DNA from: Nitrosopumilus sp. b1 | Lineage (GTDB): Archaea > Thermoproteota > Nitrososphaeria > Nitrososphaerales > Nitrosopumilaceae | Direction: 5' to 3' | Assembly: GCF_014078545.1 (NCBI RefSeq) | Contig: NZ_MU078723.1 | Location: forward strand, 186,001 to 250,000 | Length of the DNA: 64,000 nucleotides | Shown: positions 1 to 7,220 of the stretch, piece after piece | Position numbering within the stretch: the stretch's first letter is position 1 | How the letters are laid out: every line of letters begins with the position of its first letter | Made by a program: the position numbers and the translations under genes | Notes under the pieces: model-generated | Told to the model about the DNA's origin: nothing | The model's database searches: none | The model's input: the letters and a program-made list of their open reading frames with translations, nothing else

Positions 1-113
1 ATTGATGTCTCATAGATGTCGTTTGTGAATAGCCAACTTAGAATAAAGAGCATTCCAGTTGTAGAACCACGATAAATTGCAGTCTTGAGTAATGTTCTTT
101 TTTTGCTATCCAT
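1..113 (-). CDS. DUF2061-like small membrane protein (N-terminal part, cut by window edge)
   Basis: On the minus strand an ATG at 113 opens a frame that runs off the left edge and reads MDSKKRTLLKTAIYRGSTTG, followed by a hydrophobic stretch with LSWLFTND. The Lys/Arg-rich start, then TAIYRG, then a membrane helix with SWL is the pattern of DUF2061 membrane proteins, which have no known activity. An in-frame ATG at 128 would add five residues. Only about 37 residues are visible, so the family call is provisional. Confidence 0.55.
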   Translation of the reverse strand, partial: MDSKKRTLLKTAIYRGSTTGMLFILSWLFTNDIYETS

Positions 114-238
114 GAAAAAGAGTCTCATTGCATTAGGTAATCAAAACGATGTTGTGCAGTAATTGCTACACCAGTTTTTAAGAAAATTTGTTTTTCAAAT
201 GCAATCCCTATATAGACGAGCTAAGATTGGACAAAGTC

Positions 239-1183
239 ATGGAATTGCTTATCAATGGCTTGCTTGTTGCAGTTGGACTTGCAATGCTGTACTTTGGTGC
301 AGAATGGTTGGTCAAAGGCTCAGTATCCATTGCACAAAAATTCAAGATTAGTCAGCTAGTAATTGGTTTAACCATTGTTGCCTTTGGAACATCCACCCCA
401 GAGTTATCAGTTAGTGTCTCATCTGCAATAAACGGAGTTTCAGACGTTGCACTTGGAAACGTTGTTGGCAGTAATATCGCAAACATTGGACTAATACTTG
501 GAATCTCAGCAATTATCACACCAATTGCAGTTGCAAGGCAAACCATTCGCAAAGAAGTTCCCATAATGATTGGGGTTTCAGTTCTTTTGTTAGCTGTATC
601 ACTTGATGCACAGATCTCAATGATTGAAGGAATTTTATTGGCAATTGGAGTTGTAGCATTTACTGTTTTTAGTTACAAGAGTGCAAAAAAAGAGGAACAA
701 GTTGTAGAATCAACAGACGGAACAGTTAGTGTAAAGACAACCACATATCGCTCTATACTCTTAATTGGAATTGGCCTAGTTCTTCTTACAATTGGCTCCT
801 TTGTGACAGTAGATAATGCAGTATTAATTGCTCAAAATATTGGTATCTCTGAAAGAGTTATTGGCCTCACTCTAGTTGCAGTTGGCACCTCACTACCAGA
901 ATTAATCACATCAGTTGTTGCTGCAAGAAAAGGCCATGCAGACTTGAGTGTAGGCAACATTGTTGGAAGTAACATCTTTAACATATTGGCAATAATTGGA
1001 ATCTCTGCATCAATTGCAGGAATTACAGTCAACGATTCAATGTGGAGTGATTATTACATTATGATAATTTTTGCGCTGGTTCTTTTACCTATAATGAGGA
1101 CTGGCTTTAAGATTAGTAAATTAGAAGGAATTGCATTGCTTGCAGGCTATCTGATATACACTGCAGTCTTACTCTTAATGTGA
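239..1183 (+). CDS. Calcium/sodium antiporter, CaCA family (YrbG-like)
   Basis: Integral membrane cation/Ca2+ exchanger, expected to move Ca2+ out against Na+ or H+. The protein has two homologous halves, each with an alpha repeat: GTSTPELSVSVSSAINGVSD followed by GNVVGSNIANIGLILG in the first half, and GTSLPELITSVVAARKGHAD followed by GNIVGSNIFNILAIIG in the second. About ten hydrophobic helices are visible around a polar central loop (KSAKKEEQVVEST). The ATG at 239 (MELLINGLL) puts the start just before the first helix; an upstream in-frame ATG at 188 would add a hydrophilic 17-residue leader and seems less likely. About 314 residues is the usual size for prokaryotic members. The substrate cannot be fixed from sequence. 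Confidence 0.9.
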   Translation: MELLINGLLVAVGLAMLYFGAEWLVKGSVSIAQKFKISQLVIGLTIVAFGTSTPELSVSVSSAINGVSDVALGNVVGSNIANIGLILGISAIITPIAVARQTIRKEVPIMIGVSVLLLAVSLDAQISMIEGILLAIGVVAFTVFSYKSAKKEEQVVESTDGTVSVKTTTYRSILLIGIGLVLLTIGSFVTVDNAVLIAQNIGISERVIGLTLVAVGTSLPELITSVVAARKGHADLSVGNIVGSNIFNILAIIGISASIAGITVNDSMWSDYYIMIIFALVLLPIMRTGFKISKLEGIALLAGYLIYTAVLLLM

Positions 1184-1193
1184 TTAAAGGATT

Positions 1194-1334
1194 CTAAAGT
1201 GATTTGAATTTCTTCATTGCTTCTTTTGCTAATTTTTCAAGATCAGCGCCTGAATCTTTTGTTGGATCTTCAGATGTTATAGCCTTATCATAGTCATCTT
1301 GAGTGTTGCTGAATTTTTTCTTTTTTTCTGACAT
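1194..1334 (-). CDS. Small charged hypothetical protein, 46 aa
   Basis: A complete minus-strand frame from ATG at 1334 to TAG at 1194 encodes a 46-residue hydrophilic protein beginning MSEKKKKFSNTQDDYDKA and ending KLAKEAMKKFKSL. It is highly charged (Lys/Asp/Glu), has no membrane segment and no cysteines, and its C-terminal half looks helical. It lies convergent to the antiporter gene with a ten-base gap. I do not recognise a family. Coding status rests on the clean frame and plausible composition only. Confidence 0.5.
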   Translation of the reverse strand: MSEKKKKFSNTQDDYDKAITSEDPTKDSGADLEKLAKEAMKKFKSL

Positions 1335-1406
1335 TACATAGTGTTAATCTTGAATCTATAAAATCTCTTTTACAATTTTTTGCAAAATAAAAATAGATGG
1401 CTGAGT

Positions 1407-1727
1407 TTAAGGCTCAACCATTGCTAATTTAGCTTTTACGCTGTCATAGTATCCGTTAATCTCCATTGCAGGAACATTAAACGTGGCTGATACTACGTCA
1501 CCAACTTGGGCGCTACATTCTGAAACAACTACACTAATGCCCAAAGCAGATTCGCCAACACAGCCATATTCTGTTACTGCCAGAACTGTCACGTCTTCTG
1601 TAACTTGTGTTGGAATTATGTTCCAAGGCGTTAGTGTAAGAACAAGTACCACTGTTAATCCAGCTGCAATCAATGCAATTACTGGAATTGCTGGTGCTTT
1701 CTTTTCTTTTTGTATTGATTCTTGCAT
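1407..1727 (-). CDS. Membrane-anchored hypothetical protein
   Basis: Protein of 106 residues with a short basic N-terminus (MQESIQKEKKAP), one transmembrane helix (about residues 13-35, IPVIALIAAGLTVVLVLTL), and an extracytoplasmic domain with two cysteines (YGCVGES, VVSECSAQ) that could form a disulfide. The ATG at 1727 is chosen because GTGAGGAG, a good ribosome binding site, lies just upstream (about 1735-1742 on this strand); the frame is open further upstream to 1763. A TTGGCACTAGC element lies 60 bp upstream of this ATG. No function is recognised; the topology suggests a type II membrane protein with an outward-facing domain. Confidence 0.65.
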   Translation of the reverse strand: MQESIQKEKKAPAIPVIALIAAGLTVVLVLTLTPWNIIPTQVTEDVTVLAVTEYGCVGESALGISVVVSECSAQVGDVVSATFNVPAMEINGYYDSVKAKLAMVEP

Positions 1728-1786
1728 TTTTTTTCTCCTCACTATACTTACGTATTCATTCAATATAACCAGCAGGGGTTTTTTTT

Positions 1787-1821
1787 GCTAGTGCCAACAA
1801 TTTTGAGCACTAGACCACTAG
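1787..1821. promoter_or_regulatory. Divergent pair of TTRGCACTAG elements
   Basis: GCTAGTGCCAA at 1787-1797 (TTGGCACTAGC on the minus strand, pointing to the gene starting at 1727) and GAGCACTAGACCACTAG at 1805-1821 (pointing to the gene starting near 1876). These match the element found upstream of many genes between 31.9 and 43.7 kb in orientation; spacing to the start codons is about 55-62 bp, slightly longer than in those cases. Confidence 0.45.
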
Positions 1822-1875
1822 AAAAGAAATTCTTGAAAAAAAAATTGTTTTATGTGATTACTCTACTTGAAAAAC

Positions 1876-2103
1876 ATGGGAGAGATAGCTACCAATGAAG
1901 ACATCACAATGGCAGATAATGAATGGGGAATGATTTCAAAAGATCCAAGAATGTATGAATCAGGAGTAGATAATGCAGTAATCGAAGTGGTAGATAAGGA
2001 AAATAATCTTCAAAAGATTACGTTCAAGAAAGGCGGAGTGCTCAATCTTGGGCGCCAAGGAGATACAATTTATCTGTCTTGGGACGATGCAGATATTACA
2101 TAG
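1876..2103 (+). CDS. Small acidic hypothetical protein
   Basis: A 75-residue soluble protein if the ATG at 1876 is used; TTG at 1867 and ATG at 1909 (MADNEWGMISKDPRMYESG) are in-frame alternatives and no ribosome binding site settles the choice. The sequence suggests a small beta-rich domain: DNAVIEVVDKENNLQKITFK, then GDTIYLSWDDADIT. No cysteines or membrane segments are present. It is followed by a C2H2 zinc-finger gene after a 67-base gap with its own promoter-like element. I do not recognise the family. Confidence 0.6.
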   Translation: MGEIATNEDITMADNEWGMISKDPRMYESGVDNAVIEVVDKENNLQKITFKKGGVLNLGRQGDTIYLSWDDADIT

Positions 2104-2141
2104 GTTTTTGAATTCATGAGGATTTTTGAGAGAGTATCTAG

Positions 2142-2154
2142 TTTTAGTACTAGA
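2142..2154 (+). promoter_or_regulatory. Variant TTTTAGTACTAGA element upstream of the zinc-finger gene
   Basis: TTTTAGTACTAGA lies 17-29 bp upstream of the ATG at 2171. It matches TTTTAGCACTAGA of the stress-region genes at all but one base, but it is closer to the start codon than the other copies. If the frame instead begins at TTG 2126 the site would be inside the gene. Confidence 0.25.
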
Positions 2155-2170
2155 TCCCACTAAACTAAGC

Positions 2171-2365
2171 ATGTCATCAGAAGATAGTATAAGGAAATTC
2201 AAATGTAAAAAATGCGGTTCACGCTTCAAGTATGAGAAAAGATTGCAAAAACACGATGAAATTGCCCATAATAAGAAAAAGGAAAAATGCAGAGCGTGTG
2301 GCGAGGAATTTCATTCTGAAGACAATCTAAGAAAGCACAAAAAAGTTTGCACGGAAAGAATCTGA
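2171..2365 (+). CDS. Two C2H2 zinc-finger small protein
   Basis: A 64-residue protein with two classical zinc fingers: FKCKKCGSRFKYEKRLQKHD with the second histidine in EIAH, then EKCRACGEEFHSEDNLRKHK with KVC, where the last ligand is Cys rather than His. C2H2 fingers of this type bind DNA, RNA or protein; in archaea such small proteins are candidate transcription factors. The ATG at 2171 (MSSEDSIRKF) is preferred over TTG at 2126 because the added residues are unrelated to the finger fold. No operon partner: the next gene is convergent. Confidence 0.75.
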   Translation: MSSEDSIRKFKCKKCGSRFKYEKRLQKHDEIAHNKKKEKCRACGEEFHSEDNLRKHKKVCTERI

Positions 2366-2425
2366 ATTAAATCATTAGAATTAACCAAGGCAGATTGTGG
2401 TCATTAATCAAGACACAGTTTAGTT

Positions 2426-3607
2426 CTATGAATTTAAAGAAATTTTATTTTTATTAAAATCCGCTATTTTAAAACCAATTGAAAAGGTAGTAGGGTTATT
2501 TTTTACAGATATAGAACCGCCTTGATTATTGAGAACCTGTTTACATCTTGAGAGTCCAAGACCAGTCCCGTTTTCTTTTGTAGTGTATAAGGCCTCAAAG
2601 ATATTCTCCAGATCAGATTCAGGTATGCCAGGGCCAGAGTCCTGAATATCAACGAAGCATTGTTTATCAACTTCTGTAACAAAAATTTTAATTTCACCTT
2701 CTTCTCCAATAGCTTGGATAGCATTTAGGATAATATTTGAAAAGATTGAGATGGTTTTTGTTTCATCACATTGTACCGTGCATGTATTCTTTGACAATTC
2801 AATCGTTATAGTTGGTTGAATTACCAAATCTGCAATTGCCTTTTTAATTAATTCAAGTACATCATGCTTTGAAATTTCTGGAGGGTTATCCTTTAGAAAT
2901 CCCAATACATCATTTACTTGGCCAACAATGCTTTGAACAGCTTTTTCCATACTCTCAAGAGATTTTAGCATGATCAAATCTTCATTTTTTGAATATCGAA
3001 GTCGCATCAAGTCAACATGTGCCTTGAGAACAGTTAGTGGATTTCTAATGTCATGTGCCATCTTAGCTGAGATCTCCCCCAAGTGTGAAAACCTCTCAAC
3101 TATTTCATAGTCTTGGGATTGCTCTTCAATTATACTCTGTAATTCTTTTTGTGATTCGTGTAAGCTTCGTCTTGCTTCTTCTACTCTTTTTGTTTGGATA
3201 TTGATTTTAGAATGTATGTCTCTGCATTCAGACTTTTCTTTTTCAATATTTCTTTTAATAGAATTGATTTTTTTCCTATGCTTTATTGGATTTGTAAAGG
3301 TGTTAAGAGAATAATCTTTTGTTTTGGTAAAATCCTGTTTATCTGGAATCTCAGGTTTTGTATCTGAATCATCAGATGAAGGGTCTTTGGAATCTAATTT
3401 TGCATTTTCCTCATCTAGTCCGTCAAACTCAGTTGAATACACATTATTTGGCTCTCTGCTAAATTTGAGAGTTCGTTCAGTTGCCGAGAATGGATCATCA
3501 TCCATTTTTTGCTCTCTTGCAATGAATTTTGCCATGTATGATTGTATGAATTTCTTGATTTCAATTGTTGAGTGATCAGTTTTTGCAAACAGTTTTTGTT
3601 GATTCAT
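2426..3607 (-). CDS. Soluble sensor histidine kinase
   Basis: A 393-residue kinase without transmembrane helices, so it should sense a cytoplasmic signal or a protein partner. The first ~110 residues are polar and low in complexity, about 115-170 form a coiled coil, and the dimerisation/phosphoacceptor box is around HLGEISAKMAHDIRNPLTVL with the phosphorylated His at about 185. The ATPase domain follows with an N box (IFSNIILNAIQAIGE), G1 (DIQDSGPGIPESDLENIF) and G2 (TTKENGTGLGLSRCKQVL). No receiver is encoded next to it; orphan response regulators at 10.5, 32.0 and 63.3 kb are possible partners. The sensory input is not evident. Confidence 0.9.
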   Translation of the reverse strand: MNQQKLFAKTDHSTIEIKKFIQSYMAKFIAREQKMDDDPFSATERTLKFSREPNNVYSTEFDGLDEENAKLDSKDPSSDDSDTKPEIPDKQDFTKTKDYSLNTFTNPIKHRKKINSIKRNIEKEKSECRDIHSKINIQTKRVEEARRSLHESQKELQSIIEEQSQDYEIVERFSHLGEISAKMAHDIRNPLTVLKAHVDLMRLRYSKNEDLIMLKSLESMEKAVQSIVGQVNDVLGFLKDNPPEISKHDVLELIKKAIADLVIQPTITIELSKNTCTVQCDETKTISIFSNIILNAIQAIGEEGEIKIFVTEVDKQCFVDIQDSGPGIPESDLENIFEALYTTKENGTGLGLSRCKQVLNNQGGSISVKNNPTTFSIGFKIADFNKNKISLNS

Positions 3608-3689
3608 TAATTAGATATGTGTAAAATGCGCCAGGTAAGTGTCATTCTCAAAAAATTTGTCTACAAAATATTTCAAAAATTGTCTCAAA

Positions 3690-3708
3690 GTAATTTATAA
3701 AAAATTAC
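3690..3708. repeat. Short inverted repeat in an AT-rich intergenic region
   Basis: GTAATTT and AAATTAC arms (7 bp each) flank a five-base centre at 3690-3708. It lies between the histidine kinase start and the SnoaL-like gene in the longest gene-free stretch (3608-3872). It could be a regulatory palindrome for either gene, but such AT-rich palindromes are common here by chance. Confidence 0.25.
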
Positions 3709-3872
3709 TAGTTTGTCATAAACAATTTTTATAAATAAAATTTGAAAGATATTTCTTAAAGTTTGTAAGAGATTAGGTATAGTACTCTACGCCAGATAAC
3801 TTAAGCCAATAGGGCAACGATGCTGATTAAAAAAATAATGTTGATTACAGGTATTTTGCCCACATATGCCAA

Positions 3873-4355
3873 GTGAGAAGGGTTTTGGATTCTAAAGATC
3901 ACGTACAAAACTGGATTAACGCATGGAATAAGCATGATTTACAGACCATACTCAAAATGTATTCAGAGAATATTGATTTTGAAAGTCCTAAGATAAGAGA
4001 CATAATTCCAGAATTATCTGTTCAAAAAATTACAGACAAGAAAACTCTGGAAAAATATTGGAAAAAAGGTTTGGAAAAATACCCAAATTTGCATTTTACA
4101 TATTTGACACATTTTCAACCAGATGACAAAACCTGTATCTTACAATATTTGGCAAACCTAGATGGAACCTCAACAGTTTCTGTTATGGAACAATTTACCT
4201 TTGAAAATGATATAATTATAAAATCACAGGTTTTTTACGGAGTTAAATTAAACTTCGACTATCGATTTGAATCACATGGTGTTTTTGTTTTCAGATCAAA
4301 TGGCACAAGTCAAGATTTTAGTCTAGGAAGAGTTTGTGAGGACTCTCCTTTGTAA
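3873..4355 (+). CDS. SnoaL-like / NTF2-like fold protein
   Basis: A 160-residue soluble protein starting at GTG 3873. Residues about 8-125 follow the SnoaL-like pattern: a helix with VQNWINAWNKHDLQTILKMY, the SENIDFESP strand, a helix around TDKKTLEKYWKKGLEKYPNL, then antiparallel strands ending in the loop before VFYGVKLNFDYRF. Members are small hydrolases, isomerases or binding proteins, and activity cannot be inferred. The last 13 codons overlap the convergent regulator gene (4318-4355). The start is uncertain; an ATG at 3865 is out of frame. The gene opens an accessory-looking block that ends at the tRNA. Confidence 0.65.
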   Translation: MRRVLDSKDHVQNWINAWNKHDLQTILKMYSENIDFESPKIRDIIPELSVQKITDKKTLEKYWKKGLEKYPNLHFTYLTHFQPDDKTCILQYLANLDGTSTVSVMEQFTFENDIIIKSQVFYGVKLNFDYRFESHGVFVFRSNGTSQDFSLGRVCEDSPL

Positions 4356-4980
4356 TGTGAAATTTGTATAGCTCATTATCCTTTAGAATGTAAAACGGGT
4401 CATGCATTAAAAACAGCTCCATGCATTCATTCACTGATGAAGAGGTTACATCCTCTATTTTGTATGGACAAAAAAATATCCCAGGATGGGGATCTTTGTC
4501 GTAATCTCTTTCTATTTTTATAGCGTTAGCAATTGATGATGACGCAAGATCTGATAATGCAAAGTCCATTACAAAAAGGGGTTTTTGCTTCGATGCCTCG
4601 AGAATTTTTTTTTCAATTTTGGAAAAATATTTTACGTTTTCAGGTTTGTAGGGTAAAACAGAACCATCAAACCAACCTAATTTAGACAAGTCTTTTTTGG
4701 AAATATGCTTTGGAGAAGCACAAAACGCTCTAAACCATCCCTGTTCCTGCGCAATCTTGTCAATTGATTTTAGCAGATTGACTACGGCCTTCTCGTCATC
4801 ATATATTAGCATAATATGCTTTTTTGGAATTTGTGATTTTTGTAAAAGCCATTTGTCGATCGCGTCTTTCACAATAGAATTAATAGATACGCCCATAGAA
4901 TCTGCAATTTTTGTTAGTGAGGCGTGTTCCTTTTCATCAATCTCTCGGATATGAAGATCTTTTCCCACATGATTATTCAA
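4318..4980 (-). CDS. Ribbon-helix-helix-like regulator with C-terminal sensory-type domain
   Basis: The 220-residue protein has an N-terminal segment LHIREIDEKEHASLTKIADS followed by INSIVKDAIDKWLL, which fits a ribbon-helix-helix DNA-binding fold (about residues 8-47). The remaining ~165 residues start with KKHIMLIYDDEKAVVNLLKS and contain FVMDFALSDLASSS; this recalls sensory domains of the MEDS/DcmR kind, but the match is weak. The gene is divergent from a methyltransferase operon, and two GGTACC palindromes sit in the gap, so autoregulation and control of the methyltransferase are the natural hypothesis. Ligand unknown. Confidence 0.6.
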   Translation of the reverse strand: MNNHVGKDLHIREIDEKEHASLTKIADSMGVSINSIVKDAIDKWLLQKSQIPKKHIMLIYDDEKAVVNLLKSIDKIAQEQGWFRAFCASPKHISKKDLSKLGWFDGSVLPYKPENVKYFSKIEKKILEASKQKPLFVMDFALSDLASSSIANAIKIERDYDKDPHPGIFFCPYKIEDVTSSSVNECMELFLMHDPFYILKDNELYKFHITKESPHKLFLD

Positions 4981-5000
4981 AAATTCTGATATAATAATTT

Positions 5001-5054
5001 ATGGTACCACGGTACCATTTTACTAATGCTTATATTATGGTACCATGGTACCAT
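5001..5054. promoter_or_regulatory. Double palindromic GGTACC operator
   Basis: ATGGTACCACGGTACCAT at 5001-5018 and ATGGTACCATGGTACCAT at 5037-5054 are near-identical 18-bp palindromes, 36 bp centre to centre. Each is also a tandem of two GGTACC half-sites. They occupy the gap between the divergent regulator (start 4980) and the small gene starting at 5059; the second palindrome ends four bases before that ATG. This is the arrangement expected for a dimeric ribbon-helix-helix repressor binding two sites on helical phase. Confidence 0.75.
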
Positions 5055-5058
5055 TTAC

Positions 5059-5250
5059 ATGAATACCAGACTGGAAAGAAAAATAGCAGAATGGAAATTG
5101 GCATTTTATTCAATTAAATATTCTCAAAGTAAAGATGCAAAAATTCTTGCAGAATTAATCGATCTTGCGAAAAATGTATTGCCAATAGCACAAACAACAC
5201 CAAATCCAATAGTTCTGATTACTTCACTTGAAAAACCGGTGAGAAAATGA
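5059..5250 (+). CDS. Small hypothetical protein upstream of methyltransferase
   Basis: A 63-residue protein (MNTRLERKIAEWKLAFYSIK...) made mostly of predicted helix, basic at both ends, with no cysteines. The ATG at 5059 lies directly after the second GGTACC palindrome, implying a leaderless or very short-leader mRNA. Its stop overlaps the methyltransferase start as ATGA (5247-5250), so the two are translationally coupled and probably work together. No family is recognised. Confidence 0.65.
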   Translation: MNTRLERKIAEWKLAFYSIKYSQSKDAKILAELIDLAKNVLPIAQTTPNPIVLITSLEKPVRK

Positions 5251-6290
5251 GTGAGGAAAATTTTGAGAATAGAATGCTAGAGGTCATGAATGATGCCTCT
5301 TTGGCATTAATGCTGTCTGTGGGGCATAGAACAAAGTTGCTTGACAAAATATCTGAGCTTCCTCCATCTACAAGTACAGAAATAGCATCAGCGTCTGGGC
5401 TAAATGAGAGATATGTACGCGAGTGGCTTGGTTCAATGGTCACAGCAAGAATAATCGATTATAATGTGGCAACAACAAAATACTCCCTTTCAAAGCAAAA
5501 AGCCAAGTTTTTGACAAGGAATGGTACGTACAATTTTGCATCATCAATGCAGTTTATTCCAGTTCTGGCATACGTTGAGGATCAAATTGTCGAATGTTTT
5601 GAAAACGGAGGCGGAGTCCCATACGAATCGTTTAACAGGTTTCACGATGTGATGGCAGAAGAAAGTCAGCAAACAGTTCTCTCTGCACTTGTAGATAAGA
5701 TAATTCCAATCATACCAGGATTGCGTGAGAAACTCAGTTCAGGAATTATCGTTTTGGATGTTGGATGTGGAAGTGGAAAGGCAATCAATCTGTTGGCAAA
5801 GACATTTTCAAAATCACAATGTCATGGTTTTGATATTTCCGATGAGACAATACGTATTGCAAAACGCGAATCAAAAAGACTTGGATTGACAAACACAGTA
5901 TTTGAAAAACAAGACGTATCAAAAATTTCAAAAGAGCAACACTATGATCTTATAACGGCATTTGATGCAATACATGATCAGGCGGATCCGGAAAAAGTGT
6001 TGGAAAATATTAGAAAATCTCTAAAACCGGAAGGAGTGTTTTTGATGCAGGATATTAAAGCATCTTCAAAGCTTGAAAACAATATGCATCATTCGTTAGC
6101 ACCATATCTTTTTGCAGTATCATGTCTTCATTGCATGACAGTGTCATTAGCACAGAACGGAAAAGGTCTCGGGGCTATGTGGGGAAAAGAACTTGCTAGT
6201 CAGATGCTAAAAGAGGCAGGGTTTTCTATAGTCGAGATTAAAGAGCTTCCACATGATCCAATCAATTACTATTACATAGCAAGGCCATAG
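5247..6290 (+). CDS. SAM-dependent methyltransferase with N-terminal winged helix (Rv2258c-like)
   Basis: A 347-residue class I methyltransferase. Residues about 10-90 form a winged-helix dimerisation domain (TSTEIASASGLNERYVREWL, then a wing ending in YSLSKQ), and the Rossmann fold begins with motif I VLDVGCGSGKA at about residues 169-179. The acidic loop GFDISDETI binds the SAM ribose and DLITAFDAIHDQADP is motif IV/post-I. This arrangement is typical of small-molecule O- or N-methyltransferases rather than DNA or rRNA enzymes; the substrate is unknown. It is coupled to the upstream 63-residue gene and lies under the GGTACC operator. Confidence 0.8.
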   Translation: MSEENFENRMLEVMNDASLALMLSVGHRTKLLDKISELPPSTSTEIASASGLNERYVREWLGSMVTARIIDYNVATTKYSLSKQKAKFLTRNGTYNFASSMQFIPVLAYVEDQIVECFENGGGVPYESFNRFHDVMAEESQQTVLSALVDKIIPIIPGLREKLSSGIIVLDVGCGSGKAINLLAKTFSKSQCHGFDISDETIRIAKRESKRLGLTNTVFEKQDVSKISKEQHYDLITAFDAIHDQADPEKVLENIRKSLKPEGVFLMQDIKASSKLENNMHHSLAPYLFAVSCLHCMTVSLAQNGKGLGAMWGKELASQMLKEAGFSIVEIKELPHDPINYYYIARP

Positions 6291-6332
6291 TTTTAGAATC
6301 AGCTCTTTTACTATTGGTGATGAAAATGAAGC

Positions 6333-6731
6333 TCATTGAATAATTGGAAGATTTTTTCCATAGACCTGTCGAAAAGTTCTTGGTTTGTTATCGCAGAATA
6401 CATCATCACAACAAAATTTCATAGAAAATTTTGCCATCTCCTCTAATATTGTGCGCAGTGCTTTTCCTTTTTTGGTTAGTTCGTATTCAATGCGAATTGG
6501 TGTTTCATTATAGATTTTTTTCTCAATAAGATTGCTTTTTTCCATTTCTCGTAGCCTAGATGATAGTGTGTTTGGATTAATTCCTTCAATTGAATTCAAA
6601 AATTCATTGAACCTATGCTGATTTAGCACAATCATGTTTCGTAAAATATGAATGGTGAATTTTTTTCCAATTATTCTAAACGTGTTATCAATGGGATCTC
6701 CCCTACATTCTTCTGGTAGAAAATCTATCAT
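6333..6731 (-). CDS. HxlR-family winged-helix transcriptional regulator
   Basis: From the ATG at 6731 the protein is 132 residues: IDNTFRIIGKKFTIHILRNM (the HxlR helix pair), FNEFLNSIEGINPNTLSSRL (recognition helix), and NETPIRIEYELTKKGKALRT (the wing). HxlR proteins bind promoters as dimers and often respond to oxidants or metals through cysteines. Here there is an N-terminal Cys (PEECRG) and a C-terminal CCDDVFC cluster, which makes redox or metal sensing plausible. The frame is open to a TTG at 6782. It is divergent from the metallothionein-like gene and is its obvious candidate regulator. Confidence 0.8.
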   Translation of the reverse strand: MIDFLPEECRGDPIDNTFRIIGKKFTIHILRNMIVLNQHRFNEFLNSIEGINPNTLSSRLREMEKSNLIEKKIYNETPIRIEYELTKKGKALRTILEEMAKFSMKFCCDDVFCDNKPRTFRQVYGKNLPIIQ

Positions 6732-6824
6732 TCTTGGCAACTTAACAAAACCTAACCTACTATAGTTTTCAACACTTACCAAGTTATTAACTTAACTTTC
6801 TATAGCAACTATGAAAAGATAATT

Positions 6825-6833
6825 GGAGGTGAT
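6825..6833 (+). promoter_or_regulatory. Strong Shine-Dalgarno site of the Cys-rich peptide gene
   Basis: GGAGGTGAT just upstream of the ATG at 6837 is nearly a full complement to the 3' end of archaeal 16S rRNA. Most genes in this window lack such a site, so it supports real, efficient translation of the 25-codon frame that follows. Confidence 0.8.
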
Positions 6834-6836
6834 AAG

Positions 6837-6914
6837 ATGACAGAAAAATGCAGTTGTACATGTAGTTGTAACTGTTCTTGTAACAGCGAAGATTGTGATT
6901 GTAAATGTGAATAA
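6837..6914 (+). CDS. Metallothionein-like cysteine-rich peptide, 25 aa
   Basis: ATG 6837 to TAA 6912-6914 encodes a 25-residue peptide with nine cysteines at positions 5, 7, 9, 11, 13, 15, 20, 22 and 24, all in C-X-C spacing (CSCTCSCNCSCN, then CDCKCE). There are no aromatic or hydrophobic residues. Dense C-X-C repeats are the metal-thiolate signature of metallothioneins, so it probably binds Cu(I), Zn or Cd. A strong ribosome binding site precedes it and a hairpin/T-tract follows 24 bases after the stop. The HxlR regulator is divergent. No family I know has exactly this sequence; it is too short for routine gene callers. Confidence 0.75.
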   Translation: MTEKCSCTCSCNCSCNSEDCDCKCE

Positions 6915-6937
6915 TCACATTTCTTTTTTTATTTCAG

Positions 6938-6960
6938 ACTAAGATTTCCCTTAGTTTTTT
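6938..6960 (+). terminator. Hairpin plus T-tract after the Cys-rich peptide gene
   Basis: ACTAAG (6938-6943) and CTTAGT (6950-6955) form a 6-bp stem with a six-base loop, followed directly by Ts to 6960; a T-rich run also precedes it at 6921-6930. Archaeal termination needs mainly the T-tract, so this should end the peptide transcript before the tRNA on the other strand. Confidence 0.5.
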
Positions 6961-7057
6961 GTAGATTCAAAGTTTGTATCAATTTAGATTCTAAAACACA
7001 GTTACTTGGAAATATTAGATATTATTCAACCTGAAGGGGTTTAACCATAAAGTTTAG

Positions 7058-7139
7058 CGCCAGGTAAGGGATTCGAACCCCTGCACGCTTGCGCGTAGCC
7101 GTTTTCGAGACGGCCGCCTTACCACTTGGCTAACCTGAC
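7058..7139 (-). tRNA. tRNA-Ser(CGA)
   Basis: Read on the minus strand: acceptor GTCAGGT pairs with ACCTGGC, with discriminator G. The D-arm contains AGCCAAGTGGTAAGGC, the anticodon loop is CTCGAAA (anticodon CGA) on a GCCGT/ACGGC stem, a long variable arm (TACGCGCAAGCGTGC region) is present as in class II tRNAs, and the T-arm has GGTTCGAATCC. The long variable arm plus CGA anticodon identify serine. CCA is not encoded and no intron is seen. A 12-base copy of its 3' end occurs at 3628-3639. Confidence 0.95.
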
Positions 7140-7220
7140 AAAATTTGATTGAAATTTCTCCTTAATATGATAACTGTAATTTAGAAAAGACAAAAAACAG
7201 GTACCAATACAGAATAACAA

